Positions 7,773-16,113 are shown, counted from the first letter of the stretch. The stretch is DNA of 23,212 bases from Clostridiales bacterium (GCA_019421385.1 JAHZFK010000004.1:48165-71376); one strand, 5' to 3'. Notes: generated from the letters alone by a model not told the origin. A program made the numbers and translations.

Positions 7773-8804
7773 TTACTGCCTCTCTCCTTCATCCTGCACA
7801 TTTTCCATGTCGGATAGCACATAGGTATTGTCTATCCGCACTGCCTTATTCTTTTGAAACACACCCATTTTGCCGTCGAACCATCGCTTTCCACCAATAT
7901 TCAAAAAGATCTTTGAATCTTTTGGCTGGTCCAGGAAGATTACGTCCCCGACATGCAGATGATAAATATCCTCCAGCCGCAAGGTTGTATGCTGAAACTC
8001 TGCCGTAATCTCCAGATCTGAACCACGCAAGTAATCCATAATCTCTTCGCTGTCATGTTGATTGGTCTGCCGGACGCTTGCCGTTTCCCGATTCATCTGG
8101 CCGAACACATCACTGAGCATGGTGCCCGGCAAAACGATACTGAAACGACCATTGCACACCGATGTACGAATCGTGATACCAACAATAACGACAGCCTCTT
8201 CCAGTCCGATCAACTGCACCAACGTGGGGTTGACCTCCACCCTCTGGAATCGGAAGTTGAGATCAATATAATTTTTCCACGCACTGGACAGACTGTCAAT
8301 CAGGTTCGTCATAAGGTCGGTATACAGACGCAATTCGATATCCGTATACTGATAGTCCGAACTCACTTCCCCCTCGGTTTCGCCATCTCCACCGAGCAAA
8401 CGATCAAGCATACTCAACATGATGCCTGTCGTGATATGAAAGAGAATCGGTTCCTTCTCCGCTGTATCGTCAAATGAATCCTGTGCTAACGTCAGTACAT
8501 CCCGCTCTGAAAGGGCATTGGAAAATTCGAAATACCGTTGCTCTTCTACCGAGTCAACCTCCAATTCGCACGACATGTGCAGCATCGCATTCAACCGGGA
8601 GGATAAAATCCGCACATAGCTTTCAAAAATACTGCTGATCATCTTCAAGCGATCGCGCGTGAATTTCTTCGGGCTATAGAAATCGTATTTTGGATACTTT
8701 TTTTCTTCGGATTTATCCTTTTCGGTCGATGACATGTCCATGTCGCCGTTGCGCGCGGCAGCAAGCAGGGCATCGATCTGACTTTGTGATAAAACTTCAG
8801 ACAT
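7773..8804 (-). CDS. fliM: Flagellar motor switch protein FliM
   Basis: C-ring protein that receives CheY-P and transmits the signal to FliG. It has 343 residues. The N-terminal CheY-binding peptide is intact (LSQSQIDALLAA, residues 5-16). A charged Ser/Asp/Lys linker leads into the middle domain (KYDFYSPKKFTRDRLKMISS). The C-terminal SpoA domain follows (LEDIYHLHVGDVIFLDQP, then NIGGKRWFDGKMGVFQKNKA). It begins 26 nt after motB; in most Firmicutes operons fliL would stand between them. Length and motifs are normal. Confidence 0.97.
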   Translation of the reverse strand: MSEVLSQSQIDALLAAARNGDMDMSSTEKDKSEEKKYPKYDFYSPKKFTRDRLKMISSIFESYVRILSSRLNAMLHMSCELEVDSVEEQRYFEFSNALSERDVLTLAQDSFDDTAEKEPILFHITTGIMLSMLDRLLGGDGETEGEVSSDYQYTDIELRLYTDLMTNLIDSLSSAWKNYIDLNFRFQRVEVNPTLVQLIGLEEAVVIVGITIRTSVCNGRFSIVLPGTMLSDVFGQMNRETASVRQTNQHDSEEIMDYLRGSDLEITAEFQHTTLRLEDIYHLHVGDVIFLDQPKDSKIFLNIGGKRWFDGKMGVFQKNKAVRIDNTYVLSDMENVQDEGERQ

Positions 8805-8830
8805 TATAACAAATCCTTTTACTCTTTACT

Positions 8831-9607
8831 CTACTCAGCTCCGCCTTCGCGTATCGTAAAATACTGATCTACGCTGGTTTCCGCACTGTATGCGTCCATA
8901 CCGGTAATCATAATCTCTACACGGCGGTTCTGAGCCCGCTCTGCATCGGTATCAAAACCGGCAATCGGTCGCCACTGCCCATATCCTACGCTGACCAGCT
9001 TATCCGGATCGATCACATTCTTTTCCTGCAGATACACCGTTACTGTTGCCGCACGGTTGGAGGCCAGAAAACGGTCGACCGTAGGATTATTCGGTTTTGA
9101 CGGATCACCTTGTGAGGTATGTCCCATAACACGCATTTCGTCGATCAACTCATTTTGCGACGCAATCGCTTTTGCTACCTCATCCAGCATGCGTTTACCT
9201 GAATCGAGCAACACATAACTGTCGCCTTCAAAGAATACCGCATCGCGGAACGTGATGAATACATAGTCCGCGCCCTGCGTGATCGACATCTGCTGTTGCA
9301 GATTGTTCTTTTCACTATATTCGTTGAGCGCCATTGCGATCTGATTGAGCGCTGCAGTCACATCTGCCTGCGAAATCAGTTCAGCATCTTTGGTATCATC
9401 ATTTTCCTGACCAGTACCCTTGCCTGGCGTGCCCATTGTTTCAGACGTGGATTCGCGCTTGAAGCTTTGCACAATCATTGCCCATTTGGTTTCGTTGATG
9501 GTGGACATACTATACAGCAGAACGAAAAAGCAGAGAAGCAGCGTGACCATATCGCCATATGTATCCTGCCAGTTAGCTCCGCCCCCACCCTTTCTCCGTC
9601 TTTTCAC
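8831..9607 (-). CDS. motB: Flagellar stator protein MotB
   Basis: Stator subunit that anchors MotA complexes to peptidoglycan and carries the ion-binding aspartate. It has 258 residues from a GTG start at 9607, supported by AAAGGAAG 8 nt upstream. A basic N terminus (MKRRRKGGGG) precedes one membrane helix at about 18-36, with the essential Asp at 19 (TYGDMVTLLLCFF). The OmpA-like peptidoglycan-binding domain spans about 120-236, including DRFLASNRAATV and GYGQWRPIAGFDTDAERAQN. It follows motA by 39 nt. The sequence alone does not tell whether protons or sodium ions drive it. Confidence 0.96.
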   Translation of the reverse strand: MKRRRKGGGGANWQDTYGDMVTLLLCFFVLLYSMSTINETKWAMIVQSFKRESTSETMGTPGKGTGQENDDTKDAELISQADVTAALNQIAMALNEYSEKNNLQQQMSITQGADYVFITFRDAVFFEGDSYVLLDSGKRMLDEVAKAIASQNELIDEMRVMGHTSQGDPSKPNNPTVDRFLASNRAATVTVYLQEKNVIDPDKLVSVGYGQWRPIAGFDTDAERAQNRRVEIMITGMDAYSAETSVDQYFTIREGGAE

Positions 9608-9646
9608 ATCTGCGACTTCCTTTCTACTTCTATCGAGATAGAGCGG

Positions 9647-10483
9647 TTATTCCTGCTCTTTACCTCGACCCCCGCGTCCTTTTTTCTTCTCAGAGCCGCC
9701 ACCTGTCGCATTCTGCTCCAGATAGCCCTCCAGCTTTTCGCGAATAAACTTCGGATTTTCACCAGACTGAATCGCCATAACACCCTCGACGATCAACTGT
9801 CTGCAGAGACATTCTTCCTCATCTCGGGTACGCAGGTTGTTGGCAATCGGGTTAAAAACCAGGTTAGCCAAAATAACGCCATAGAACGTAGTAATCAACG
9901 CAACACCCATATCCTTACCAATATTGGAGGAACCGCCTTCCGGGTCCATATTAACCAGCATGTTAATCAGACCGATCAGCGTACCAACCATACCGAAAGC
10001 CGGTGCAGCCGCAGATGCCTTCTCGTACATGGAAGCAACATCATCATGTCGCGTGCTCAGCTGCTCGATATCACTTGTCAGCATATCCCGCACCTTATCG
10101 GAATCATTACCATCCACGATCAGCATAATACTTTTCTTGAAAAACGGATCTTCCAACTGATTGGCACGCTCTTCCAGTGCCAGAAGACCATTTTTACGAG
10201 CAATCTGCGCAAACTCAACAATCTCGTCAATAATAGCCGATGAATTGAATTTTTTCTGATTCAAAATGATTCCAATATGCTTTGGAAATTTTGCCAACAT
10301 TTTTCCAGGATGACCTGCAATAATTGTTGCTAACGTACCACCCAAAACAATAAAAACACTGGCGGCATCACCAAAGTTGGTAAGCTGTGTAAAGTCAAAC
10401 GGTCCCGGATCGCCGCCGATTGACATACCTAAAACAAGCAAAATAAGGCCGCCAACGATACCCAAAATAAATGTTAAATTCAT
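9647..10483 (-). CDS. motA: Flagellar stator protein MotA
   Basis: Membrane stator subunit that forms the ion channel with MotB and pushes against FliG. It has 278 residues. Helices 1 and 2 are at about 1-22 and 40-58, with the family sequence FVGG-like VFIVLGGTLATIIAGHP. A cytoplasmic loop follows, then helices 3 and 4: PAFGMVGTLIGLINMLVNM, carrying the conserved helix-3 proline, and GVALITTFYGVILANLVFNP, carrying the helix-4 proline. The tail is unusually basic and Gly-rich (KKKGRGGRGK). It sits 60 nt after flbD. Stator genes inside the fla operon are usual in Clostridia, while in B. subtilis motAB is a separate locus. Confidence 0.97.
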   Translation of the reverse strand: MNLTFILGIVGGLILLVLGMSIGGDPGPFDFTQLTNFGDAASVFIVLGGTLATIIAGHPGKMLAKFPKHIGIILNQKKFNSSAIIDEIVEFAQIARKNGLLALEERANQLEDPFFKKSIMLIVDGNDSDKVRDMLTSDIEQLSTRHDDVASMYEKASAAAPAFGMVGTLIGLINMLVNMDPEGGSSNIGKDMGVALITTFYGVILANLVFNPIANNLRTRDEEECLCRQLIVEGVMAIQSGENPKFIREKLEGYLEQNATGGGSEKKKGRGGRGKEQE

Positions 10484-10543
10484 TTCTTACACGTCCCCCA
10501 ATCTGAATCCGTCCAAAGACGAGCTGTCAGAATGCAGTTGTAT

Positions 10544-10771
10544 CTATATTAAGTCTCCGCGTTTATCGGAGATCGTGATTTCACGGTAAATATCCCGCAC
10601 GCGCGCGGTGTAGTTTTCAATCTGGCGAACCACTGCTTCCGGCGTCTCCCGTACAATATAATAATCATGGTTCATCATAATGATTTTGGTTTCAGGAATC
10701 ATTTCAATTGTTTCGATCTGCATATGGTTCAGTAAAAATGGTTCTCTGTTCAGTTTTGTCAGCCGGATCAT
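10544..10771 (-). CDS. flbD: FlbD/SwrD family flagellar protein
   Basis: Small conserved protein of the FlbD family. Its B. subtilis homologue SwrD, encoded at the equivalent place after the hook gene, increases motor power and is needed for swarming. I take the ATG at 10771, which gives 75 residues starting MIRLTKLNREPFLLN as in the family, with AAGGTG 6 nt upstream. A GTG at 10780 would add three residues. The core reads IETIEMIPETKIIMMNHDYY then IVRETPEAVVRQIENY. Its position just before motA-motB fits a stator-related role. That role is inferred from the homologue. Confidence 0.9.
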   Translation of the reverse strand: MIRLTKLNREPFLLNHMQIETIEMIPETKIIMMNHDYYIVRETPEAVVRQIENYTARVRDIYREITISDKRGDLI

Positions 10772-10811
10772 GTTGTTCACCTTTCCCCACTTCAGAAGAT
10801 TTCAGGCTTTT

Positions 10812-10834
10812 GGGGGGCGTGTTATGCGCCCCCC
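10812..10834 (-). repeat. Very GC-rich hairpin between flgE and flbD
   Basis: Perfect inverted repeat, GGGGGGCG with CGCCCCCC, separated by a 7-nt loop (CATAACA on the transcribed strand). It lies 40 nt after the flgE stop and about 40 nt before the flbD start. In RNA it would form an eight-pair all-GC stem. It is followed by AAAAGCC on the operon strand, not a U-run, so it is not a standard intrinsic terminator. A role in mRNA processing, stability or partial attenuation is possible but unproven. Confidence 0.7.
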
Positions 10835-10874
10835 GGCCGCCTGCATTTACGCGATATCTCTCACAAGAGAATCA

Positions 10875-11975
10875 TTAACGCTTCATACTAACCAGATCGG
10901 ACAACATCTCATCTGTTACAGTAATGATCTTGGTATTTGCCTGGAAACCACGCTGCGTCGTGATCAAATCGGCAAACTCCGTTGCGATGTCCGTCTTGGA
11001 GGATTCCAAGCCACCGGACAGGATCTGGGTATCACCAGCACCAGTCAGCGTAATGCGATCTGGATTTGCATCATTCGTATTGTTATTCAAGTCACCAGAC
11101 ACAGCTCCGCCGCAAGTACCGACAACAACATCACCTGCGTTATTGCCTGCCTTATAATAGCCATCGCTTTCCTTGGTCAGGCCGTTCGGGTTAATAACAC
11201 TGCCAATCGGAATGATGCCAACGGTAACTGCAACATTATCTTGTGTTACTGCCGTAATAAGGCCGTTTTTATCGACGCTCAAATTTACGCTTTGCACATC
11301 GACACGCTTTTTTTCATCAACTGCAGTACCATTTACATCCGCCGGATAGGTCAATGCGTTGGTGCCATCTGTGACAGCCGGATACAGCGCACCGCCTTCC
11401 TTGATATCGGCGGTTGTGTTACTTGCAGGAGAAATTACCGGCAAACGAATCGGCCGCAAGCAGGTATCCCATACTACATTTCCATCGCCATCTTCGGCCA
11501 TGCTACCATCATCTTCACCCTGCGGCATAAAGCCATAAACGCAGTAACCATTGCTATCGACCAAATAGCCATCCGAATCCAAAAAGAAATTGCCGACTCG
11601 CTTGAGTGTCAAATCATTCGGATCTGCAGCGTAACCATTTTTCGGATCCTCCGGCTTCGGTCCAACCATAAAGAAACCATTGCCATTCAAATATAGGTGA
11701 GAGTTAATGCCGGTTGGTGCATAAGTACCACCAGACATATTCAAATCAATAGAGGCAACCTGCGAGCCATAACCGATCTGCGATGCGTTTGTGCCACCAT
11801 ACTGGGTACCACCCGCCGTACTATTGCTGATTGAAGTATACATGGACTCGCTGAACGAAGTAACGCCCGGCTTAAAGCCATATGTATTGGCATTGGCAAT
11901 GTTGTTGCCAATAACATTCATTTTCTGCATGTGGGTCTGCAAACCCGCAATTGCAGCGTACATAGAACCTGTCAT
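10875..11975 (-). CDS. flgE: Flagellar hook protein FlgE
   Basis: Hook subunit exported through the flagellar type III system. I choose the ATG at 11975 (366 residues, MTGSMYAAIAGLQTHMQ). It matches the family N terminus and follows GGAAGGAG at about 12 nt. A TTG at 12041 would add 22 atypical residues that contain this ribosome binding site. The N-terminal rod/hook motif is clear (MNVIGNNIANANTYGFKPG). The middle is the variable surface domain. The C terminus has the expected LESSKTDIATEFADLITTQR and TKIITVTDEMLSDLVSMKR, which pair with the N terminus as a coiled coil. The protein is at the short end for FlgE. FlgG and FlgF, which share these ends, are excluded by position after flgD. Confidence 0.93.
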   Translation of the reverse strand: MTGSMYAAIAGLQTHMQKMNVIGNNIANANTYGFKPGVTSFSESMYTSISNSTAGGTQYGGTNASQIGYGSQVASIDLNMSGGTYAPTGINSHLYLNGNGFFMVGPKPEDPKNGYAADPNDLTLKRVGNFFLDSDGYLVDSNGYCVYGFMPQGEDDGSMAEDGDGNVVWDTCLRPIRLPVISPASNTTADIKEGGALYPAVTDGTNALTYPADVNGTAVDEKKRVDVQSVNLSVDKNGLITAVTQDNVAVTVGIIPIGSVINPNGLTKESDGYYKAGNNAGDVVVGTCGGAVSGDLNNNTNDANPDRITLTGAGDTQILSGGLESSKTDIATEFADLITTQRGFQANTKIITVTDEMLSDLVSMKR

Positions 11976-12065
11976 AAGTTTTATTTGCTCCTTCCAATTC
12001 ATACGGTGCGGTCGGAAGCTGTCAGACAGACAAACTCCCAAAGCACCCTAAAAGGACCTGCTTTC

Positions 12066-12455
12066 TTACCGAAGAAGAACAGCACCGTCTATATTGGTAA
12101 ACACGTTATCACGCATTTCATCTTGTGAAATAGCTGTGATCACTTTGCTTTGCGGTACATTTACGATAAACGCACGTCCCGCATCCAGCACCAGAATGTT
12201 TTTGGCGCCTTTTTCCTGCGCCTTTCCAACAGAATGCGCCAGCTGACTCATCAGATCATCTGTCATCTCGATGCCCCGCTCCTCCGCACGCTGCTGTGCA
12301 TGCTTGGAAAATTCCACGGTCGGCGTTGTTTGCTGCGCCGAGCCAAGCTGCTCCATTCGCTGCCGGAGCAGATCACCGAACGTACCTGTAGAGGTCTGCG
12401 CTGTCTGTTGTAATGGTTGGCCTAGCGAACTGCTGCCACTAATTCGGTCAATCAT
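12066..12455 (-). CDS. Conserved flagellar operon protein (TIGR02530-type)
   Basis: A 129-residue protein of the family annotated only as a flagellar operon protein, found between flgD and flgE in many Firmicutes. The N-terminal 45 residues are polar and look flexible. The conserved core is VEFSKHAQQRAEERGIEMTD, then a helix (LMSQLAHSVGKAQEKGAKN), then a likely beta segment (ILVLDAGRAFIVNVPQSKVI) and a C-terminal NVFTNIDGAVLLR. No signal peptide or membrane helix is seen. It lies 28 nt after flgD and 90 nt before flgE, which suggests a role in hook assembly. I know of no established function, and the family name is given from memory. Confidence 0.85.
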   Translation of the reverse strand: MIDRISGSSSLGQPLQQTAQTSTGTFGDLLRQRMEQLGSAQQTTPTVEFSKHAQQRAEERGIEMTDDLMSQLAHSVGKAQEKGAKNILVLDAGRAFIVNVPQSKVITAISQDEMRDNVFTNIDGAVLLR

Positions 12456-12483
12456 TTTTTATCGCCATCTTTCCTACCCGGAT

Positions 12484-13068
12484 TCACTCCGCACTCAAAG
12501 GATCCGGAACCGGTTTTTCCGGGTCAACCCCAAAATCAGGATCGGGATTATCCGGATCAGGCTGATCCGTGCCGCCCTCTTCTTCCTCCGGCAATTTACC
12601 AACCGCCATAATGGAGCTGAGTGAATACGACTTACCATTCACAAAAACAACCTGCTCACCGTTATACGTACCCGTACCGGTTACTTCGCCGACAATTTCC
12701 TTCAAACCGCTGCCGCTGCTGTACTCGCCAATTGTAACCGTCTTGCCAACCAAGGAAGCCGCATAAGACATCGTCGCCGCGTCCGTCATGGTTGCCATCG
12801 CCTGAATCGTCGACATCGAAAGCAACTGATTCATCATATCGCTTGTAGAAGCCGGATTATCCATATCCTGATTCTGGAACTGAACGACCAGCATCTGGAG
12901 AAAATCCTGCATGGTCAGCGTCAGATTATCCGCACTGGGATCCTTCAAATAACCGACGTTATTATCCGTATCTGAGTCAGATGTTTTGCTCGTTTGCTTG
13001 CTGTTATTGTAAGCATTGGTGTTCAGATTAGAAGTTCTTGCTATCGTTGGGGTAAACAAATCGCTCAT
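12484..13068 (-). CDS. flgD: Flagellar hook capping/assembly protein FlgD
   Basis: Scaffold that caps the growing hook and promotes FlgE polymerisation. It has 194 residues, shorter than enterobacterial FlgD and typical of Clostridia. The conserved N-terminal region is present (LTMQDFLQMLVVQFQNQDMD, then MMNQLLSMSTIQAMATMTDA). A reduced middle domain follows (LVGKTVTIGEYSSGSG, VVFVNGKSYSLSSIMAVGKL). The last 34 or so residues form an acidic, Pro-rich low-complexity tail (DQPDPDNPDPDFGVDPEKP). It starts 22 nt after fliK. Confidence 0.93.
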   Translation of the reverse strand: MSDLFTPTIARTSNLNTNAYNNSKQTSKTSDSDTDNNVGYLKDPSADNLTLTMQDFLQMLVVQFQNQDMDNPASTSDMMNQLLSMSTIQAMATMTDAATMSYAASLVGKTVTIGEYSSGSGLKEIVGEVTGTGTYNGEQVVFVNGKSYSLSSIMAVGKLPEEEEGGTDQPDPDNPDPDFGVDPEKPVPDPLSAE

Positions 13069-13090
13069 TATACGTTCTCACTTCCTTTCA

Positions 13091-14227
13091 TTAGACCACA
13101 TCCAGTTGATAAAGCCCCAAGCGCAGTTGACCTAAGAAGCTATCTTGCTCTGCCTTGCTCTGCTGCGAATGAGATTGCTGCTGCTCCTGCTGCTGCCGGT
13201 TCTGCTGGTTATGTCCATCATACTGCTGCTGTTCCGGCTCCTGCTGCTGCACCTGAACATGCACTGTCTGACCGGTACGGTCTTCCAGCAACGCGCCCAG
13301 ATTGCCCGCATGCTGTGCCAGCAAAGAAGTGGTCTTTGCATTATCCGCAACAATCGCCAAGCCGATCTTACCGCCATGCTGCACCAGTTCGATCGTGATA
13401 TGACCGAGATTTTCCGGCTGTAACTGGATTTGCACCTTGTCGCCAACCTTACTCAGATTCGCCTGAATGGTATCTGCCAGCTGCTTTTCCATATCAGGTG
13501 CATCAACATCAACCGTCGGCGTAGCATCGCCCACCTTGACCGGTACGGTCTCCACATCACGGAACAAAGGCTGCTCCTGCTGCGTCACTACAACAGGCTG
13601 ATCGTCCGGCTGGTCTACTTCTACCATTTTCTGTCCGGTAGCGGCCTCTCCGGTCGATTGCTGTTCGGTCTGCGTCGAGGCATTCTGCAAGCCTTGCTGC
13701 TGCACGCTCTCCTGCGGCACCGTGACCTCGGGAGCGGTCTGCACCTGCTCGCTCGTTGTCTGCTGCGGAACCTGCATGGTCGGCTGCGCTGTCTCCTGCT
13801 GTACGGCGGGAGTCATCGTCTCTGCTGCAACTGCGGTCTGCACCGTTTGAGTAACGGCTGCATCCACCACAGGCATCGTGGATACCATATCCACACTTTC
13901 CTGTGCCGGCTGCTGCACCGCAACATCCTGCACCACAAACGGCTGAAGCAACAACGCCGCCATAGCCTGCCGCACATCATCGGAAACCTCCGGTGCATTC
14001 TCCTGCGGAGTTTGCGTTTCGGTCTGCTGCGTCTTGTCATTCTGCGCCGGTTTCAACTGTGTCTGCTGGTCATTCGAGCTGGGCTTATTGGAGGATACCT
14101 CATCTTGCTTCTGCGACATCATATCCTGGAACGAATCCCCGTTCGAATCCTTGCCTGTGTTGGAACCGGACACCTGACCTTGCTGCATCATCAACTGCAT
14201 CATCATGTTGATCTGCTCCATATTCAT
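13091..14227 (-). CDS. fliK: Flagellar hook-length control protein FliK
   Basis: Secreted molecular ruler that stops hook growth by triggering FlhB. The best start is ATG 14227 (378 residues), preceded by AAGGAGG with about 10 nt spacing. A GTG at 14248 would put that site inside the gene. The N-terminal two thirds are Gln/Thr/Val/Pro-rich and poorly conserved, as usual for the ruler part. The C-terminal hook-switch domain is recognisable: VQIQLQPENLGHITIELVQH, then IGLAIVADNAKTTSLLAQHA and LGALLEDRTGQTVHVQV. After it comes a strongly Gln-rich stretch of about 36 residues, then LGQLRLGLYQLDVV. No ylxF-like gene stands between it and fliJ. Confidence 0.9.
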   Translation of the reverse strand: MNMEQINMMMQLMMQQGQVSGSNTGKDSNGDSFQDMMSQKQDEVSSNKPSSNDQQTQLKPAQNDKTQQTETQTPQENAPEVSDDVRQAMAALLLQPFVVQDVAVQQPAQESVDMVSTMPVVDAAVTQTVQTAVAAETMTPAVQQETAQPTMQVPQQTTSEQVQTAPEVTVPQESVQQQGLQNASTQTEQQSTGEAATGQKMVEVDQPDDQPVVVTQQEQPLFRDVETVPVKVGDATPTVDVDAPDMEKQLADTIQANLSKVGDKVQIQLQPENLGHITIELVQHGGKIGLAIVADNAKTTSLLAQHAGNLGALLEDRTGQTVHVQVQQQEPEQQQYDGHNQQNRQQQEQQQSHSQQSKAEQDSFLGQLRLGLYQLDVV

Positions 14228-14298
14228 TCCTCTCTCACCTCCTTTCACATCAGGATAAGAACAGGCGCGGCTTTATGACAACGCCCGCAGCGCCCAAC

Positions 14299-14754
14299 TC
14301 AATGGACCGCCGCGCCTGCCATCACACGGGCGTTGGATACAAACTCATCAATAAATTGCTCTTCGCTCTTCTGCACGGACTTTTGATAAAGCTGCCATTT
14401 TTTCTCTTTAAGCTTTTCAATGGTGGCTTTATCGGTTTTTGCATGAATTACTTCATTCCGCTTGCTTTCTTCTTCTCTTTTGCGTAAAGCCAGCGTTTCC
14501 TGTGCCTTTTGGATCTCCATTTCCTGTACTTGCAGCATCAGGTCATAGCCGACGGCGTCTGCAATCGTCATGCCCTGCTGCTTTTTCTCTCGATATTCCT
14601 GATTGACTTCGTCAAACCGCTGCTGCAACGCTGCGACAACCGCTTCCTGTTCGCGTACACGTGCAATTGCAGCCGCATGCTCGATACGGAGCGTATCCAG
14701 AAGCTGTTCCCGGTAGTGCAGCACTGTTTCCATCGAAAAACGGAACTTCTTCAT
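14299..14754 (-). CDS. fliJ: Flagellar export chaperone/stalk protein FliJ
   Basis: Coiled-coil protein that acts as the central stalk of the export ATPase and escorts chaperones. I take the ATG at 14754 (151 residues), since MKKFRFSMETVLHYREQLLD is the family start and an AGAGGGG site lies 9 nt upstream. The ATG at 14763 would touch that site directly. Nearly the whole chain is heptad-like and charged, in two long helices with a break near residues 62-70. It begins 37 nt after fliI and follows the standard fliH-fliI-fliJ order. Confidence 0.93.
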   Translation of the reverse strand: MKKFRFSMETVLHYREQLLDTLRIEHAAAIARVREQEAVVAALQQRFDEVNQEYREKKQQGMTIADAVGYDLMLQVQEMEIQKAQETLALRKREEESKRNEVIHAKTDKATIEKLKEKKWQLYQKSVQKSEEQFIDEFVSNARVMAGAAVH

Positions 14755-14791
14755 TGGAATCATCCCCTCTATTTTCGCATTCCTTTAAGAA

Positions 14792-16093
14792 TTACTGTAA
14801 AATCGTCTCCAACTGATGCAGACTGTCGTCATAACTGAACGATTCGTTGATGCCCTGCATCAGGAACGCATTGATTTGATCAATTTTTGAGATTGCGTAA
14901 TCCAGACGCGGATTTGTTCCCGCTTTATATGCACCGATGGACAACAAATCCTCGTTTTTCTCATAGACGCTCAAGATATCACGCAACTTGCTGGCCAATT
15001 CCCTGTGTTTCGGAGAAACGATCTCAACCATCAAACGGGAAATGCTGGCCGATACGTCAATCGCCGGAAAGTGGTTTGCATTCGCGAGCTTACGCGACAA
15101 AACAATATGTCCATCCAGAATACCGCGGACGGTATCGGCAATTGGTTCGTTGGTGTCGTCGCCCTCTACCAGCACGGTGTAAACCCCGGTGATAGAACCG
15201 CGCTCAAAGTTACCGCTTCGCTCCAGCAATTTGGGAAGCTCTGCATAAATAGACGGCGTATAGCCGCGCGCCACCGGCGGCTCACCAACTGCAAGGCCGA
15301 TTTCACGCTGCGCCATCGCAAAACGCGTCAGCGAATCCATCATCAGCAGAACGTCTTTTCCCTGATCCCGGAAATACTCCGCAATAGCCGTCGCAACCGA
15401 CGGACATTTCATTCGCAGCATGGCGGGCTGATCCGAGGTTGCAACCACCAGAACCGAGCGACGCATGCCTTCCTCGCCCAAATCCTTCTGAACGAATTCC
15501 AGCACCTCACGTCCACGTTCGCCAACCAGCGCAATTACGTTGATGTCGGTCTTGACGTTTTTTGCAATCATGCCCATCAGCGTAGATTTACCAACACCGG
15601 AGCCGGCAAAGATACCGATACGCTGTCCCTTGCCAATCGTCAGCGTGGAGTCAATGGCACGCACGCCAAAGTCCACACGCTCCCGAATCGGCGGACGCGT
15701 CAACGGGTTGATATACGGGCTGTCCACGTAATAACTGTCCCCTTCCGGGAACGGCGCCAGCCCGTCAATGGGCTTCCCCATCGCATTGATGATTCTTCCG
15801 CGGAGGAAGTCCCCTACCTGTAACCGCAGCCGCCGTCCGGTGTTGCGAACAAAGCTGCCGGGTGCAAGTCCATTCATATTTTGATACGGCATGAGCAGCA
15901 TGCGGTCGCTCTTGAAGCCAACAACCTCAGCCAATACCTGACTGTTTGACTCCGCCGAGTAAATGCGGCAGATATCACCGATTGCCCCGCGGCCACCCGA
16001 TGCCTCGATCGACATGCCGACGATGTTCTCGATTTTGCCGGTGCGGCTCAGCATATCGCCATCTTTAATTTGCTGAATGACTTGCTCAAACAT
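14792..16093 (-). CDS. fliI: Flagellum-specific export ATPase FliI
   Basis: Hexameric ATPase related to the F1 beta subunit that supports export of flagellar proteins. It has 433 residues. Walker A is at 163-171 (AGSGVGKST), the catalytic Glu region at 190-193 (GERGRE), and Walker B at about 247-252 (VLLMMD). The T3S-type signature follows (SLTRFAMAQREIGLAVGEPP). The N-terminal beta-barrel begins about residue 20 (GKIENIVGMSIEASGGRGAI). It starts 20 nt after fliH, with GGGGAG about 8 nt before the ATG. Normal in length and motif content. Confidence 0.98.
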   Translation of the reverse strand: MFEQVIQQIKDGDMLSRTGKIENIVGMSIEASGGRGAIGDICRIYSAESNSQVLAEVVGFKSDRMLLMPYQNMNGLAPGSFVRNTGRRLRLQVGDFLRGRIINAMGKPIDGLAPFPEGDSYYVDSPYINPLTRPPIRERVDFGVRAIDSTLTIGKGQRIGIFAGSGVGKSTLMGMIAKNVKTDINVIALVGERGREVLEFVQKDLGEEGMRRSVLVVATSDQPAMLRMKCPSVATAIAEYFRDQGKDVLLMMDSLTRFAMAQREIGLAVGEPPVARGYTPSIYAELPKLLERSGNFERGSITGVYTVLVEGDDTNEPIADTVRGILDGHIVLSRKLANANHFPAIDVSASISRLMVEIVSPKHRELASKLRDILSVYEKNEDLLSIGAYKAGTNPRLDYAISKIDQINAFLMQGINESFSYDDSLHQLETILQ

Positions 16094-16113
16094 AGGTTTT
16101 CTCCCCGAACAGG

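Noticed and set aside
12019..12029. Palindrome CTGTC-A-GACAG between flgE and the upstream gene
   Set aside because: It is short, with a one-base centre, so it cannot form a stable hairpin, and it matches no operator I can name.
11976..12041. 22-codon N-terminal extension of flgE from a TTG
   Set aside because: The extension spans the purine-rich site GGAAGGAG that serves the internal ATG, and FlgE proteins begin at the MTGSMYAAIAGL-type sequence.
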